Positions 39,676 to 45,861 of a DNA stretch of 45,861 nucleotides are shown here, piece by piece. Position numbers and translations under genes: made by a program. The notes under the pieces are model-generated. The model saw only the letters and a list, made by a program, of their open reading frames with translations. It made no database searches and was not told the DNA's origin. This DNA comes from Kiritimatiellia bacterium (GTDB lineage Bacteria > Verrucomicrobiota > Kiritimatiellia > SLAD01): contig SLKG01000066.1 in NCBI GenBank assembly GCA_007134735.1, forward strand, positions 1-45,861, read 5' to 3'. Each line of letters opens with the position of its first letter. Within the stretch, counting starts at the first letter, position 1.

Positions 39676-40374
39676 ATGGACAGCATCAGTGTATTCCGGG
39701 TGTTGGAGGATTTTCAGGCGGTTCAGACCCGCATGGATTCAGGCCTGTTTCTGGTGGCCCTGCTGGTTTCGTTGACGGCCTCGTTTGTGGCGTCCGGTTT
39801 CTATCGCTTTTTCTATGAAAGCCGGGCAACGGGCAGCCAGGTGCACCGGGCGTTTCCCCTGTTGGGGGTATCGATCACCACCCTGTTCATCGGGGTACAG
39901 CTATCGATTCCGCTGTCGCTGGGTTTGTTGGGCGCATTGTCCATCATCCGTTTCCGCACCCCCATCAAGGAGCCGGAGGAAATCGGATTCATCATGCTGG
40001 TGATCGCGGCATCCATTTCATCGGCTACACTGAACTTCCGCTTCATCCTCGTGCTGTATGCCGTGGCGTTTTTCGCCCTGGTGCTCATCCGCGGGGCGCG
40101 CACCTGGAAATTCCTGCGCCGGGACGGGGTCCTGGTCGTTACGATGTCCGACCAGGAAGCCGAGGCGGCCACCCCGCGCATCATGGAATACCTCAAGCAG
40201 TATATCAGCCGAAGCCGCCTCGAAAGCGCGTCCAGCCGCGAGGGCGTTACGAGTCTCCAGATGTCCTTCTCCGGACTGAAATCGGACGTCTCGGAACTCC
40301 AGTCCGGATTGCGCAAGGCGGCATCCATTCAATCCATCAATGTCTTCCTGGATCGGCCGGGAGGCATTCGATGA
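39676..40374 (+). CDS. DUF4956 family membrane protein
   Basis: 232 residues. Four hydrophobic segments lie in residues 20-145, with the family core GLLGALSIIRFRTPIKEPEEIGFIMLVIAASI at about 92-123, which identifies DUF4956. A soluble C-terminal domain (VLVVTMSDQEAEAATPRIMEYLKQYI onward) looks like a small alpha/beta domain. The family has no proven function but is repeatedly linked with VTC and CotH genes, so a membrane partner role in polyphosphate or phosphotransfer at the envelope is inferred. It has an AGGAG ribosome binding site, and its stop is one base from the next ATG. Confidence 0.85.
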   Translation: MDSISVFRVLEDFQAVQTRMDSGLFLVALLVSLTASFVASGFYRFFYESRATGSQVHRAFPLLGVSITTLFIGVQLSIPLSLGLLGALSIIRFRTPIKEPEEIGFIMLVIAASISSATLNFRFILVLYAVAFFALVLIRGARTWKFLRRDGVLVVTMSDQEAEAATPRIMEYLKQYISRSRLESASSREGVTSLQMSFSGLKSDVSELQSGLRKAASIQSINVFLDRPGGIR

Positions 40375-40375
40375 T

Positions 40376-43300
40376 ATGACCCGCTTCCTCATTAAAGCGG
40401 GCCTGTTTCTACTGGTCGTTTGGGCCTTGTCCGCTCTCTACCTGTCGGACGATATCCTGTTCGATCGGCCTGAGCGGAAAACAAGGTATTACCAGACCAA
40501 ACTGGGGGAAGAAATCGCCGGGCGGCACCCGATTGCCTTATTGGTAACGTTCGACGAACCTATTCCGCGCGAATGGATCACCGGCTCCGAGCTCATCGCG
40601 AGCGGTGTGGAAGCGGCGCCGGGCCGCCACGGCCTCGGGCGCCGGTTCACGGGCACCCGCTGGAGCATGATGCATACGCCGGTCAACTGGCTGACCGTTT
40701 CGCCCACATACTCCATCTCCATGTGGATCAAACTGCTTCCGCCCCCGGACAAACAGGATATCCTCTTTTCCTTTTACCAACAGCGCCATACGGGGCTTCG
40801 CCTGGAAGAAGGGCAATTGACCTTTCACATCCCGGCGCCGGGATTCCAGCAATCCATCTCGTATCCCTTTACCCGTTGGGAGGAGTTCGTTCACATCACC
40901 GCCGTGGCCGACCCGGATGCGGGGGTGGCACGCCTGTATGAGAACGGCCGGCTGATGGCCGAAGGCCCGATCGAGACCGTGGATTTTCCTTCCCACAACA
41001 TTGAATTCGGCACGCGCCGATGGTATGTCACACGGGATTTCCTGAATGCCGTGGTGGACGAAACCGTGATCTGGAACAAGGCGCTTTCGGAATCCGAGAT
41101 CAAGCGTTTGTATCGATCCCACAAACCCATTCTGGCCGGGCTCGATCCCTCGTATTATCGAAAGTGGAGGTGGACGAATCGCGCGGAACGCGGATTGAAG
41201 AGAGCCGTAAAATATGTCGACTACTTCAACCCCCTGCTCCACCCAGGACGCATTCAGCGCGCGGATATCCCCGAGATTCAACTCTTCCCCAGTAACCCTC
41301 AGCTCCGCCATTTCAACCGGGCCCATTATCACAGCCTTCGAAGCGGCCGCCGAACCGTCGACGCCGCCGATTTTAAGAATATCGAATTCTTGTTCAACGG
41401 AAAGGCGTCGCGCGGCAAATTGGCCTTGGACGGAAGCGATATGCGATACGGCTCATCACCCCGAAAAGCGTTCCTTCTCGACGTGGGGGGAACGCCCATA
41501 CAGGGCATGCGCAGTGTTCGTCTCACCCCGCCGGAGGACCTGGACTTCATGATCCCCCTGATGGACGCCCGCGTCGCCCAACATCTGAATCTGCCGCACA
41601 CCCATAACGGCCTGTGCCGCCTTTATGTCAGCGGGCAATTCGCGGGGGTTTACTATTTTGAAGACGATACCCGAATGGCCGTGTCTCCGGAAGCATCGTA
41701 CGACTATATGCGTGGGCCCACTTCCGTGGTGGATTGGCCGTTTCTGTTTCGCCGCCCCCAGCCTTTTCACCAGGCGCCGCGCGGCCCCTCCCGCCGGCAG
41801 GTCCCGATCTCGAAGGAAACGTTGCAGGCGCTGTATGACGACCTGGAAGCGGAGGTGTTGGCCCTGTTGATTCATGACGGGATGGCCCCTATGAGCAATC
41901 GGGAGGTCCGATACCGGCTCCGGCTTCAACGAGAGCAGATCGGGGAACTCTGGATCCCCGCGGAGGAAGGCTCGCCGGCCGAACAGGTGGCCGCCTATAT
42001 AACGCCCTTTATGCTGCTCGGTGGAAATCCATCCCCGCACTATATCCGCGAAGACCTCGAGCTTCGCGTGTTCCCCCTGCCCGGATTGCACATCTCGTGG
42101 AGCAGTTCAGACCCCGGACTGATCGACCCGGAAGGCCGCGTCACCCCGCCGGATGGCGATCTTCCTGGCCGTGTTGTTCTGACGGCACACATTGCCGATG
42201 ACAGGAAAACGGTCGACCGATCCCTGACCTTTCGGGTCATGCCCGAACAACCGCGCATACCGGCCTTTATGATCTATGTGAACGACGGATTACAGAAGCA
42301 TCGACGGGTGGATTGTCGCGTCGAATATTATGCCCCGGGAAACCGCCATCCCGACCATTATCGGGCGTTCCATGGAAGCCGGGCCGGTGTCAAATTCCGG
42401 GGCAACACCAGTTTCTGGCAGCGCAATATACGGGGTCTCGAGGATTTCAGTCTGCGAAAAATCGCCCTGTCCCTTCGGTTCGAAGATCCGCACCATCTCC
42501 TCAACGACACCGCCACCCGCCATATGTATTTCGCAACAGGCTACTCGGACACCGCCCTGATCCGAAACAAGCTTTCCTACGATCTCTTCAAAGCCATGTC
42601 CGAACCCGATGCGCCGCGGTCCGCACCCGATGTTCAGTGGGCGGAGGTGTTCCTCAATGGACAGTACCGGGGCATGTATGAAAACAACACGCGCATCGAC
42701 CGGCATAAACTGGGGTTTCCTCGATCCGAAGAGGATGCCGTTCACCCGGCCGTTCTATACAAGTTCGAGGGGGGCGGTAATAATTTTGGCGAACAGCGTA
42801 TCCACGCCATCACCCAGAAACAACCGCCACGAGCACAGGGGACGCACTGGGAACCCTATCGGGCCCTGATCCGCGGCATCCGGTCGGCCAACCCTGAAGA
42901 GTTCGGCAAGACGATGGAGGAATGGGTCGATGTCGACTATATCCGGGACTATCATCTCTTATTGAATCTGACCGAGAACATCGACGGCATCAATGTCAAT
43001 CTGTACGTCGCCCGCGACGCCGGTCCCGAGGCTCGCTTGTTTATTGTGCCGTGGGACTACGACAAAACCTTCGGACCGGGACGGAGGCATCGATGGCATT
43101 CAAACGCGTTGACCACCCATCTCATGGAAAACCATCCGGACTACGCGAACGGGCTAAACCGGCGCTGGGCCGAACTGCGACAGGGTCCGTGGAGCAATGA
43201 CGCCGTACGGGAGCGCATCGCCGAAATGGAACGACATCTGAACGGTGTCATCCAGTGGGATTACGAAATCTGGAACCACCAATACAACAGGGACCGTTCC

Positions 43301-43450
43301 TTCGAACAACAGGTTGAGGATATTCGCACGCGGGCCCAGGAAAGGCTCGCGCACCTGGACCGGTTCATCCCCACCCTGGCGGAACAATCCGAAGATCTGG
43401 AAGAGGCCGTTCAAGACGACCATCGCGACGTGATACCCGACGCGGATTAG
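40376..43450 (+). CDS. LamG-CotH kinase-like protein
   Basis: 1024 residues from the ATG at 40376, one base after the DUF4956 stop. N-terminal membrane anchor ([20 protein letters not shown]); LamG-like domain at about 55-250 ([28 protein letters not shown]); truncated CotH-like N-lobe (from [10 protein letters not shown]); helical stretch; Ig-like aBig segment ([20 protein letters not shown]); full CotH domain ([48 protein letters not shown]). The putative catalytic Asp is about 870 (ENIDGINVN) and the metal Asp about 894 (PWDYDKTFG); their 24-residue spacing matches known CotH kinases. Likely an active extracytoplasmic protein or glycan kinase; the target is unknown. Confidence 0.8.
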   Translation: MTRFLIKAGLFLLVVWALSALYLSDDILFDRPERKTRYYQTKLGEEIAGRHPIALLVTFDEPIPREWITGSELIASGVEAAPGRHGLGRRFTGTRWSMMHTPVNWLTVSPTYSISMWIKLLPPPDKQDILFSFYQQRHTGLRLEEGQLTFHIPAPGFQQSISYPFTRWEEFVHITAVADPDAGVARLYENGRLMAEGPIETVDFPSHNIEFGTRRWYVTRDFLNAVVDETVIWNKALSESEIKRLYRSHKPILAGLDPSYYRKWRWTNRAERGLKRAVKYVDYFNPLLHPGRIQRADIPEIQLFPSNPQLRHFNRAHYHSLRSGRRTVDAADFKNIEFLFNGKASRGKLALDGSDMRYGSSPRKAFLLDVGGTPIQGMRSVRLTPPEDLDFMIPLMDARVAQHLNLPHTHNGLCRLYVSGQFAGVYYFEDDTRMAVSPEASYDYMRGPTSVVDWPFLFRRPQPFHQAPRGPSRRQVPISKETLQALYDDLEAEVLALLIHDGMAPMSNREVRYRLRLQREQIGELWIPAEEGSPAEQVAAYITPFMLLGGNPSPHYIREDLELRVFPLPGLHISWSSSDPGLIDPEGRVTPPDGDLPGRVVLTAHIADDRKTVDRSLTFRVMPEQPRIPAFMIYVNDGLQKHRRVDCRVEYYAPGNRHPDHYRAFHGSRAGVKFRGNTSFWQRNIRGLEDFSLRKIALSLRFEDPHHLLNDTATRHMYFATGYSDTALIRNKLSYDLFKAMSEPDAPRSAPDVQWAEVFLNGQYRGMYENNTRIDRHKLGFPRSEEDAVHPAVLYKFEGGGNNFGEQRIHAITQKQPPRAQGTHWEPYRALIRGIRSANPEEFGKTMEEWVDVDYIRDYHLLLNLTENIDGINVNLYVARDAGPEARLFIVPWDYDKTFGPGRRHRWHSNALTTHLMENHPDYANGLNRRWAELRQGPWSNDAVRERIAEMERHLNGVIQWDYEIWNHQYNRDRSFEQQVEDIRTRAQERLAHLDRFIPTLAEQSEDLEEAVQDDHRDVIPDAD

Positions 43451-44178
43451 AAACATGCGGCCCTGTTGACCGGATTTCGCCGTGGCGATACGAACCGATA
43501 CTTGAGAATGCACCAGATCGCGGCAAATCCGTCCTTCCAGGTGATTTTTTTGCCTTCTCGATAACTCCGGCCGTAATAGGAAATCGGCACCTCGTAGATC
43601 ACCCACTCATCCCGCGCCACCTTGGCCGTAATCTCCACCTCGAATCCAAACCGGTTTTCCTTCAACTCAATAGAATCCAGAACCTCTTTCTTGAAGACCT
43701 TGTAGCACACCTCCATGTCGGTGAGATTGAGGTTCGTCATCATGTTGGAAAGCGTGGTAAGAAAACGGTTCCCCACGTAATGCCAGAAATAGACCACGCG
43801 ATGCGGTCCGCCGCCCAGAAAACGCGATCCGTACACCACGTCGGCGTGCCCGTCCAGGATCGGCGCCAGTAATTTCGGATATTCGTTCGGGTCATATTCC
43901 AGATCGGCATCCTGAATAATGACCAGGTCCCCCGTCGCCGTTCCGAAACCGGTCCGCAAAGCCGCCCCCTTGCCGCGATTAACATCGTGATAGGCGAACT
44001 TCCAGTCGGGATGCTCCGACTCCAGTTTCTTCATCACATCCCGCGTACCGTCCTGTGAGCAATCGTCCACAAGCACAATTTCCTTCTCCAGCGGGATTTC
44101 CACGGCATTGACATGGCTGACCAGGTCTTCCAGGGTCGCCGCCTCGTTGTAGACCGGAATGACGATGGATAGTTTCAT
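43447..44178 (-). CDS. GT2 polyprenyl-phosphate hexose synthase (DPM1-like)
   Basis: 243 residues, a GT-A fold glycosyltransferase family 2 domain without membrane helices, as in DPM1-type enzymes. It shows VIPVYNE at the N-terminus, [29 protein letters not shown] (the DxD equivalent) and GSRFLGG, with the DPM1-like [13 protein letters not shown] and [10 protein letters not shown] segments. It probably makes polyprenyl-phosphate-mannose or -glucose, the donor type used by the GT-C enzymes in this window. It overlaps the CotH gene end by four bases (convergent). A GGGGGTG ribosome binding site precedes the ATG. Confidence 0.88.
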   Translation of the reverse strand: MKLSIVIPVYNEAATLEDLVSHVNAVEIPLEKEIVLVDDCSQDGTRDVMKKLESEHPDWKFAYHDVNRGKGAALRTGFGTATGDLVIIQDADLEYDPNEYPKLLAPILDGHADVVYGSRFLGGGPHRVVYFWHYVGNRFLTTLSNMMTNLNLTDMEVCYKVFKKEVLDSIELKENRFGFEVEITAKVARDEWVIYEVPISYYGRSYREGKKITWKDGFAAIWCILKYRFVSPRRNPVNRAACF

Positions 44179-44190
44179 AAATCACCCCCG

Positions 44191-44302
44191 TATATAACGA
44201 ACGCGCTTCAAAGGCGCAAATGGAAAAGACCGCGAGGTTCTGTGTCGGGTGGCAAATCTTGAATCCTGATCATAATCTTAATAACAAATACCAATAACTC
44301 AA
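44191..44302 (-). promoter_or_regulatory. candidate promoters for the GT2 gene
   Basis: Two options exist on the minus strand. One is TTGAGT (44302-44297), 16 bases, TAAGAT (44280-44275), giving a leader of about 90 bases. The other is TTGCGC (44219-44214), 17 bases, TATATA (44196-44191), giving a leader of only about six bases. Both are imperfect. The surrounding 44250-44360 stretch is distinctly AT-rich. Confidence 0.3.
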
Positions 44303-44319
44303 CACACTTCATCTCTTGT

Positions 44320-44347
44320 TTGAGATATACGCGAAGTGCGTTATGAT
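44320..44347 (+). promoter_or_regulatory. near-consensus promoter placed for a leaderless lipoprotein mRNA
   Basis: TTGAGA (44320-44325, five of six), 16-base spacer, TATGAT (44342-44347, five of six). The predicted start near 44354 is about three bases before the ATG at 44357, and there is no ribosome binding site upstream of that ATG. Confidence 0.6.
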
Positions 44348-44356
44348 ACGCCATAT

Positions 44357-45861
44357 ATGTGCAGAAATAAACAGATTAGCCGGTATACCCTCTACGCCCT
44401 CATCCTGTCCGGTTTACTCATGACAACCGGTTGCCGGAGTGAGGAGCAGATCCGGATTCAACAGACGGCAAAGGCGGTGCGCGCCCTCACGGATGCCCGG
44501 ACCCGCGTGGTCTGGGCTGAGGACGTGGGCGATAACCGGGACGTCTTTGCCCGGGACGTTCAATTGCGATTGATGGGGTACGATTCGGACGACGGAAAAG
44601 GCGCCCGTATCATACGCCGGGAAACCGCCAATTATTCAAAACCGCTCATCACGCCGCGCGGCGATCGAGTGGTCTATACGGATTTCGACCGGGAACTTGT
44701 GTACCGGATTGATTTCGACGGTACCCACCACCGCAAACTGACTCGGGGCACGGCACTGGATGTCTGGCTCGATGTCCGGACCGGTGTGGAGTGGGTCTAT
44801 GTCGGACGAGACCGGGTCGATGCGCGCGGTGATCCGTACCGGATGGTGTACCGGGTACGCCTCGATGATCCCGATATCGAGGAACTCGTTTGGGATCGGC
44901 GCGTGGTCGGGACCGACAACTTCCAGTTGTCGGCCAACGGTAAACGCGCCTCGGGGGTCTTCCCCTGGCCGAACGCGGGCGTGGCCGATCTGTCCGACGG
45001 AAGCTGGGAACGGTTGGGCAACGGATGCTGGCCCTCACTGGCGCCGGATAACTCCTACCTGTTCTGGATCTTTGACGGCAGTCATCGGAATATTGCGATG
45101 TTCGATACGCAAAACGATCGGCGCTGGGAAATGCGCATCAACACCGCGCCCGGCATCGACGGCTACGAGGTGTATCACCCGCGCTGGTCCAATCACCCCC
45201 GGTTCATGACCATGACCGGTCCATACAAACATCGCGTCGGTGGAAACAACATCCGCGGAGGCGGCCCGGATGTCGAAGTCCATATCGGTCGATTCAACGA
45301 GGACTTCACCGAAATCGAAGCCTGGACCCGGGTCACCGAAAGCGATCGCGCCGCCTTCTTCCCGGATGTATGGGTGGAATCCGGCCTGACCCTCCTTACG
45401 GAACGGACGGATGAGGAACCGGTAGTCAAGCGGGAAAAACCGGCGGACACGTGGCCGGTCGTTCAGGACAACCTGGTATTTATCTGGGAAGATCGCTCAA
45501 GGAACAACGAAATCAATGATCAACGTTCCGGCGAAATCATCATGTGCCAGGTGGAACCCGAAGGGAAAGCCCGGTACGGACGCTTCTTCGACATGGACGT
45601 GCGGCACGATCGCTTCGTGGCCGAAAATGCCGAAGAACGCCTGGTGGAACAATTTCGCGGAAGCCCGGAATTTGCCTTTGAGGCGCTCATCACACCGTCC
45701 GGGACGCCATCGGACACACCCGGCCTGATTGCCGGGATGTCGGAGGGACCGGACCGCCGGAACTTCGGGCTCGTTCAACAGGGCGATACCCTGTATTTCG
45801 AACTGCGCTTGTCCCCGAATGATGGATCCTCCGAACTGGAGGGACGCGCTTCCGCGCGTCC
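44357..45861 (+). CDS. beta-propeller/LamG-like lipoprotein, 3' end outside window
   Basis: The frame is open from the ATG at 44357 to the window end (501 codons). The signal peptide SRYTLYALILSGLLMTTGC ends in a good lipobox (Cys26). Residues about 35-400 have repeated short strands such as ITPRGDRVVYTDFD, LSANGKRASGVF, LAPDNSYLFWIFDG and HPRWSNHPRFMTMTG, typical of TolB/PD40-like beta-propeller blades. From about residue 430 (FRGSPEFAFEALITP, NFGLVQQGDTLYFELRL) a LamG/concanavalin-like domain begins, as in the CotH proteins. The last residues LEGRASARP are encoded by a GC-rich palindrome. Presumably an outer-membrane or surface glycan-binding lipoprotein; function unknown. Confidence 0.75.
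   Translation, partial: MCRNKQISRYTLYALILSGLLMTTGCRSEEQIRIQQTAKAVRALTDARTRVVWAEDVGDNRDVFARDVQLRLMGYDSDDGKGARIIRRETANYSKPLITPRGDRVVYTDFDRELVYRIDFDGTHHRKLTRGTALDVWLDVRTGVEWVYVGRDRVDARGDPYRMVYRVRLDDPDIEELVWDRRVVGTDNFQLSANGKRASGVFPWPNAGVADLSDGSWERLGNGCWPSLAPDNSYLFWIFDGSHRNIAMFDTQNDRRWEMRINTAPGIDGYEVYHPRWSNHPRFMTMTGPYKHRVGGNNIRGGGPDVEVHIGRFNEDFTEIEAWTRVTESDRAAFFPDVWVESGLTLLTERTDEEPVVKREKPADTWPVVQDNLVFIWEDRSRNNEINDQRSGEIIMCQVEPEGKARYGRFFDMDVRHDRFVAENAEERLVEQFRGSPEFAFEALITPSGTPSDTPGLIAGMSEGPDRRNFGLVQQGDTLYFELRLSPNDGSSELEGRASAR
45842..45861. repeat. GC-rich palindrome inside the lipoprotein coding sequence
   Basis: GGACGCGC (45842-45849) and GCGCGTCC (45854-45861) form a perfect 8-bp stem around TTCC, and the window ends at the last paired base, so the element may be longer. 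It is in frame and encodes part of LEGRASARP. It resembles REP-like palindromes that I recall within genes and intergenic DNA of PVC bacteria. Confidence 0.6.

Overview
This window is most likely chromosomal DNA of a GC-rich bacterium of the PVC superphylum, closest in feel to Kiritimatiellota/Verrucomicrobiota. The main reasons are an EF-Tu whose switch I region departs from the usual APEEKARGITI pattern in a way I recall from PVC bacteria, an EF-G with a divergent G-domain, and hairpin repeats of a kind common in such genomes. The phylum assignment is inference from memory, not a computed placement.

Region 1 (1-19807, all minus strand) is one uninterrupted translation/transcription supercluster. 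In transcription order it is tRNA-Thr(GGT), tuf, tRNA-Trp(CCA), secE, nusG, rplK, rplA, rplJ, rplL, rpoB, rpoC, rpsL, rpsG, fusA, rpsJ, rplC, rplD, rplW, rplB, rpsS, rplV and rpsC (cut by the window edge). The tufB-type unit, the rif (L11/L10/rpoBC) unit, the str operon and the S10 operon are joined head to tail; tuf is absent from its common place after fusA. Oddities are a tandem-repeat stem-loop between rpsJ and rplC, a Lys-to-Pro change at the streptomycin-contact loop of S12, a charged N-terminal extension on L7/L12, and the EF-Tu switch I.

Region 2 (19808-20322) is a roughly 515-base gene-free divergent region. It holds an AT-rich promoter (TTGACA, 16-bp spacer, TAAGGT) facing the supercluster.

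Region 3 (20323-35616) is a cell-envelope polyprenyl-phosphate/glycan locus. It contains an SGNH-fold putative lipoprotein translationally coupled to a UbiA-family enzyme with the signature of decaprenyl-phosphate phosphoribosyltransferases; two tandem paralogous GT-C-type membrane glycosyltransferases on the minus strand; a UPF0104/MprF-flippase-like membrane protein coupled to a giant GT-C protein; and two further large GT-C-like proteins. Several carry lectin-like or beta-sandwich C-terminal domains (discoidin/F5-8C, CBM-like) and TPR-like helices. A DPM1-like GT2 polyprenyl-phosphate hexose synthase lies further on (43447-44178).

Region 4 (35699-43450) is a VTC / DUF4956 / CotH island. 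A polyphosphate-polymerase (VTC) domain protein, a DUF4956 membrane protein and a LamG-CotH kinase-like protein read on the plus strand. A second, paralogous LamG-CotH protein is divergently placed on the minus strand. Each CotH protein has a truncated CotH-like N-lobe copy plus a full copy separated by a bacterial Ig-like segment; the minus-strand paralogue has Asn at the expected catalytic Asp, so one may be an active kinase and the other a pseudokinase.

Region 5 (44357 to the end) is a lipoprotein with a beta-propeller-like part and the start of a LamG-like part. It is cut off exactly inside a GC-rich palindrome within the coding sequence. Three genes in regions 3-5 have near-consensus sigma70-type promoters placed so that transcription would start 0-4 nt before the ATG, which suggests leaderless mRNAs.
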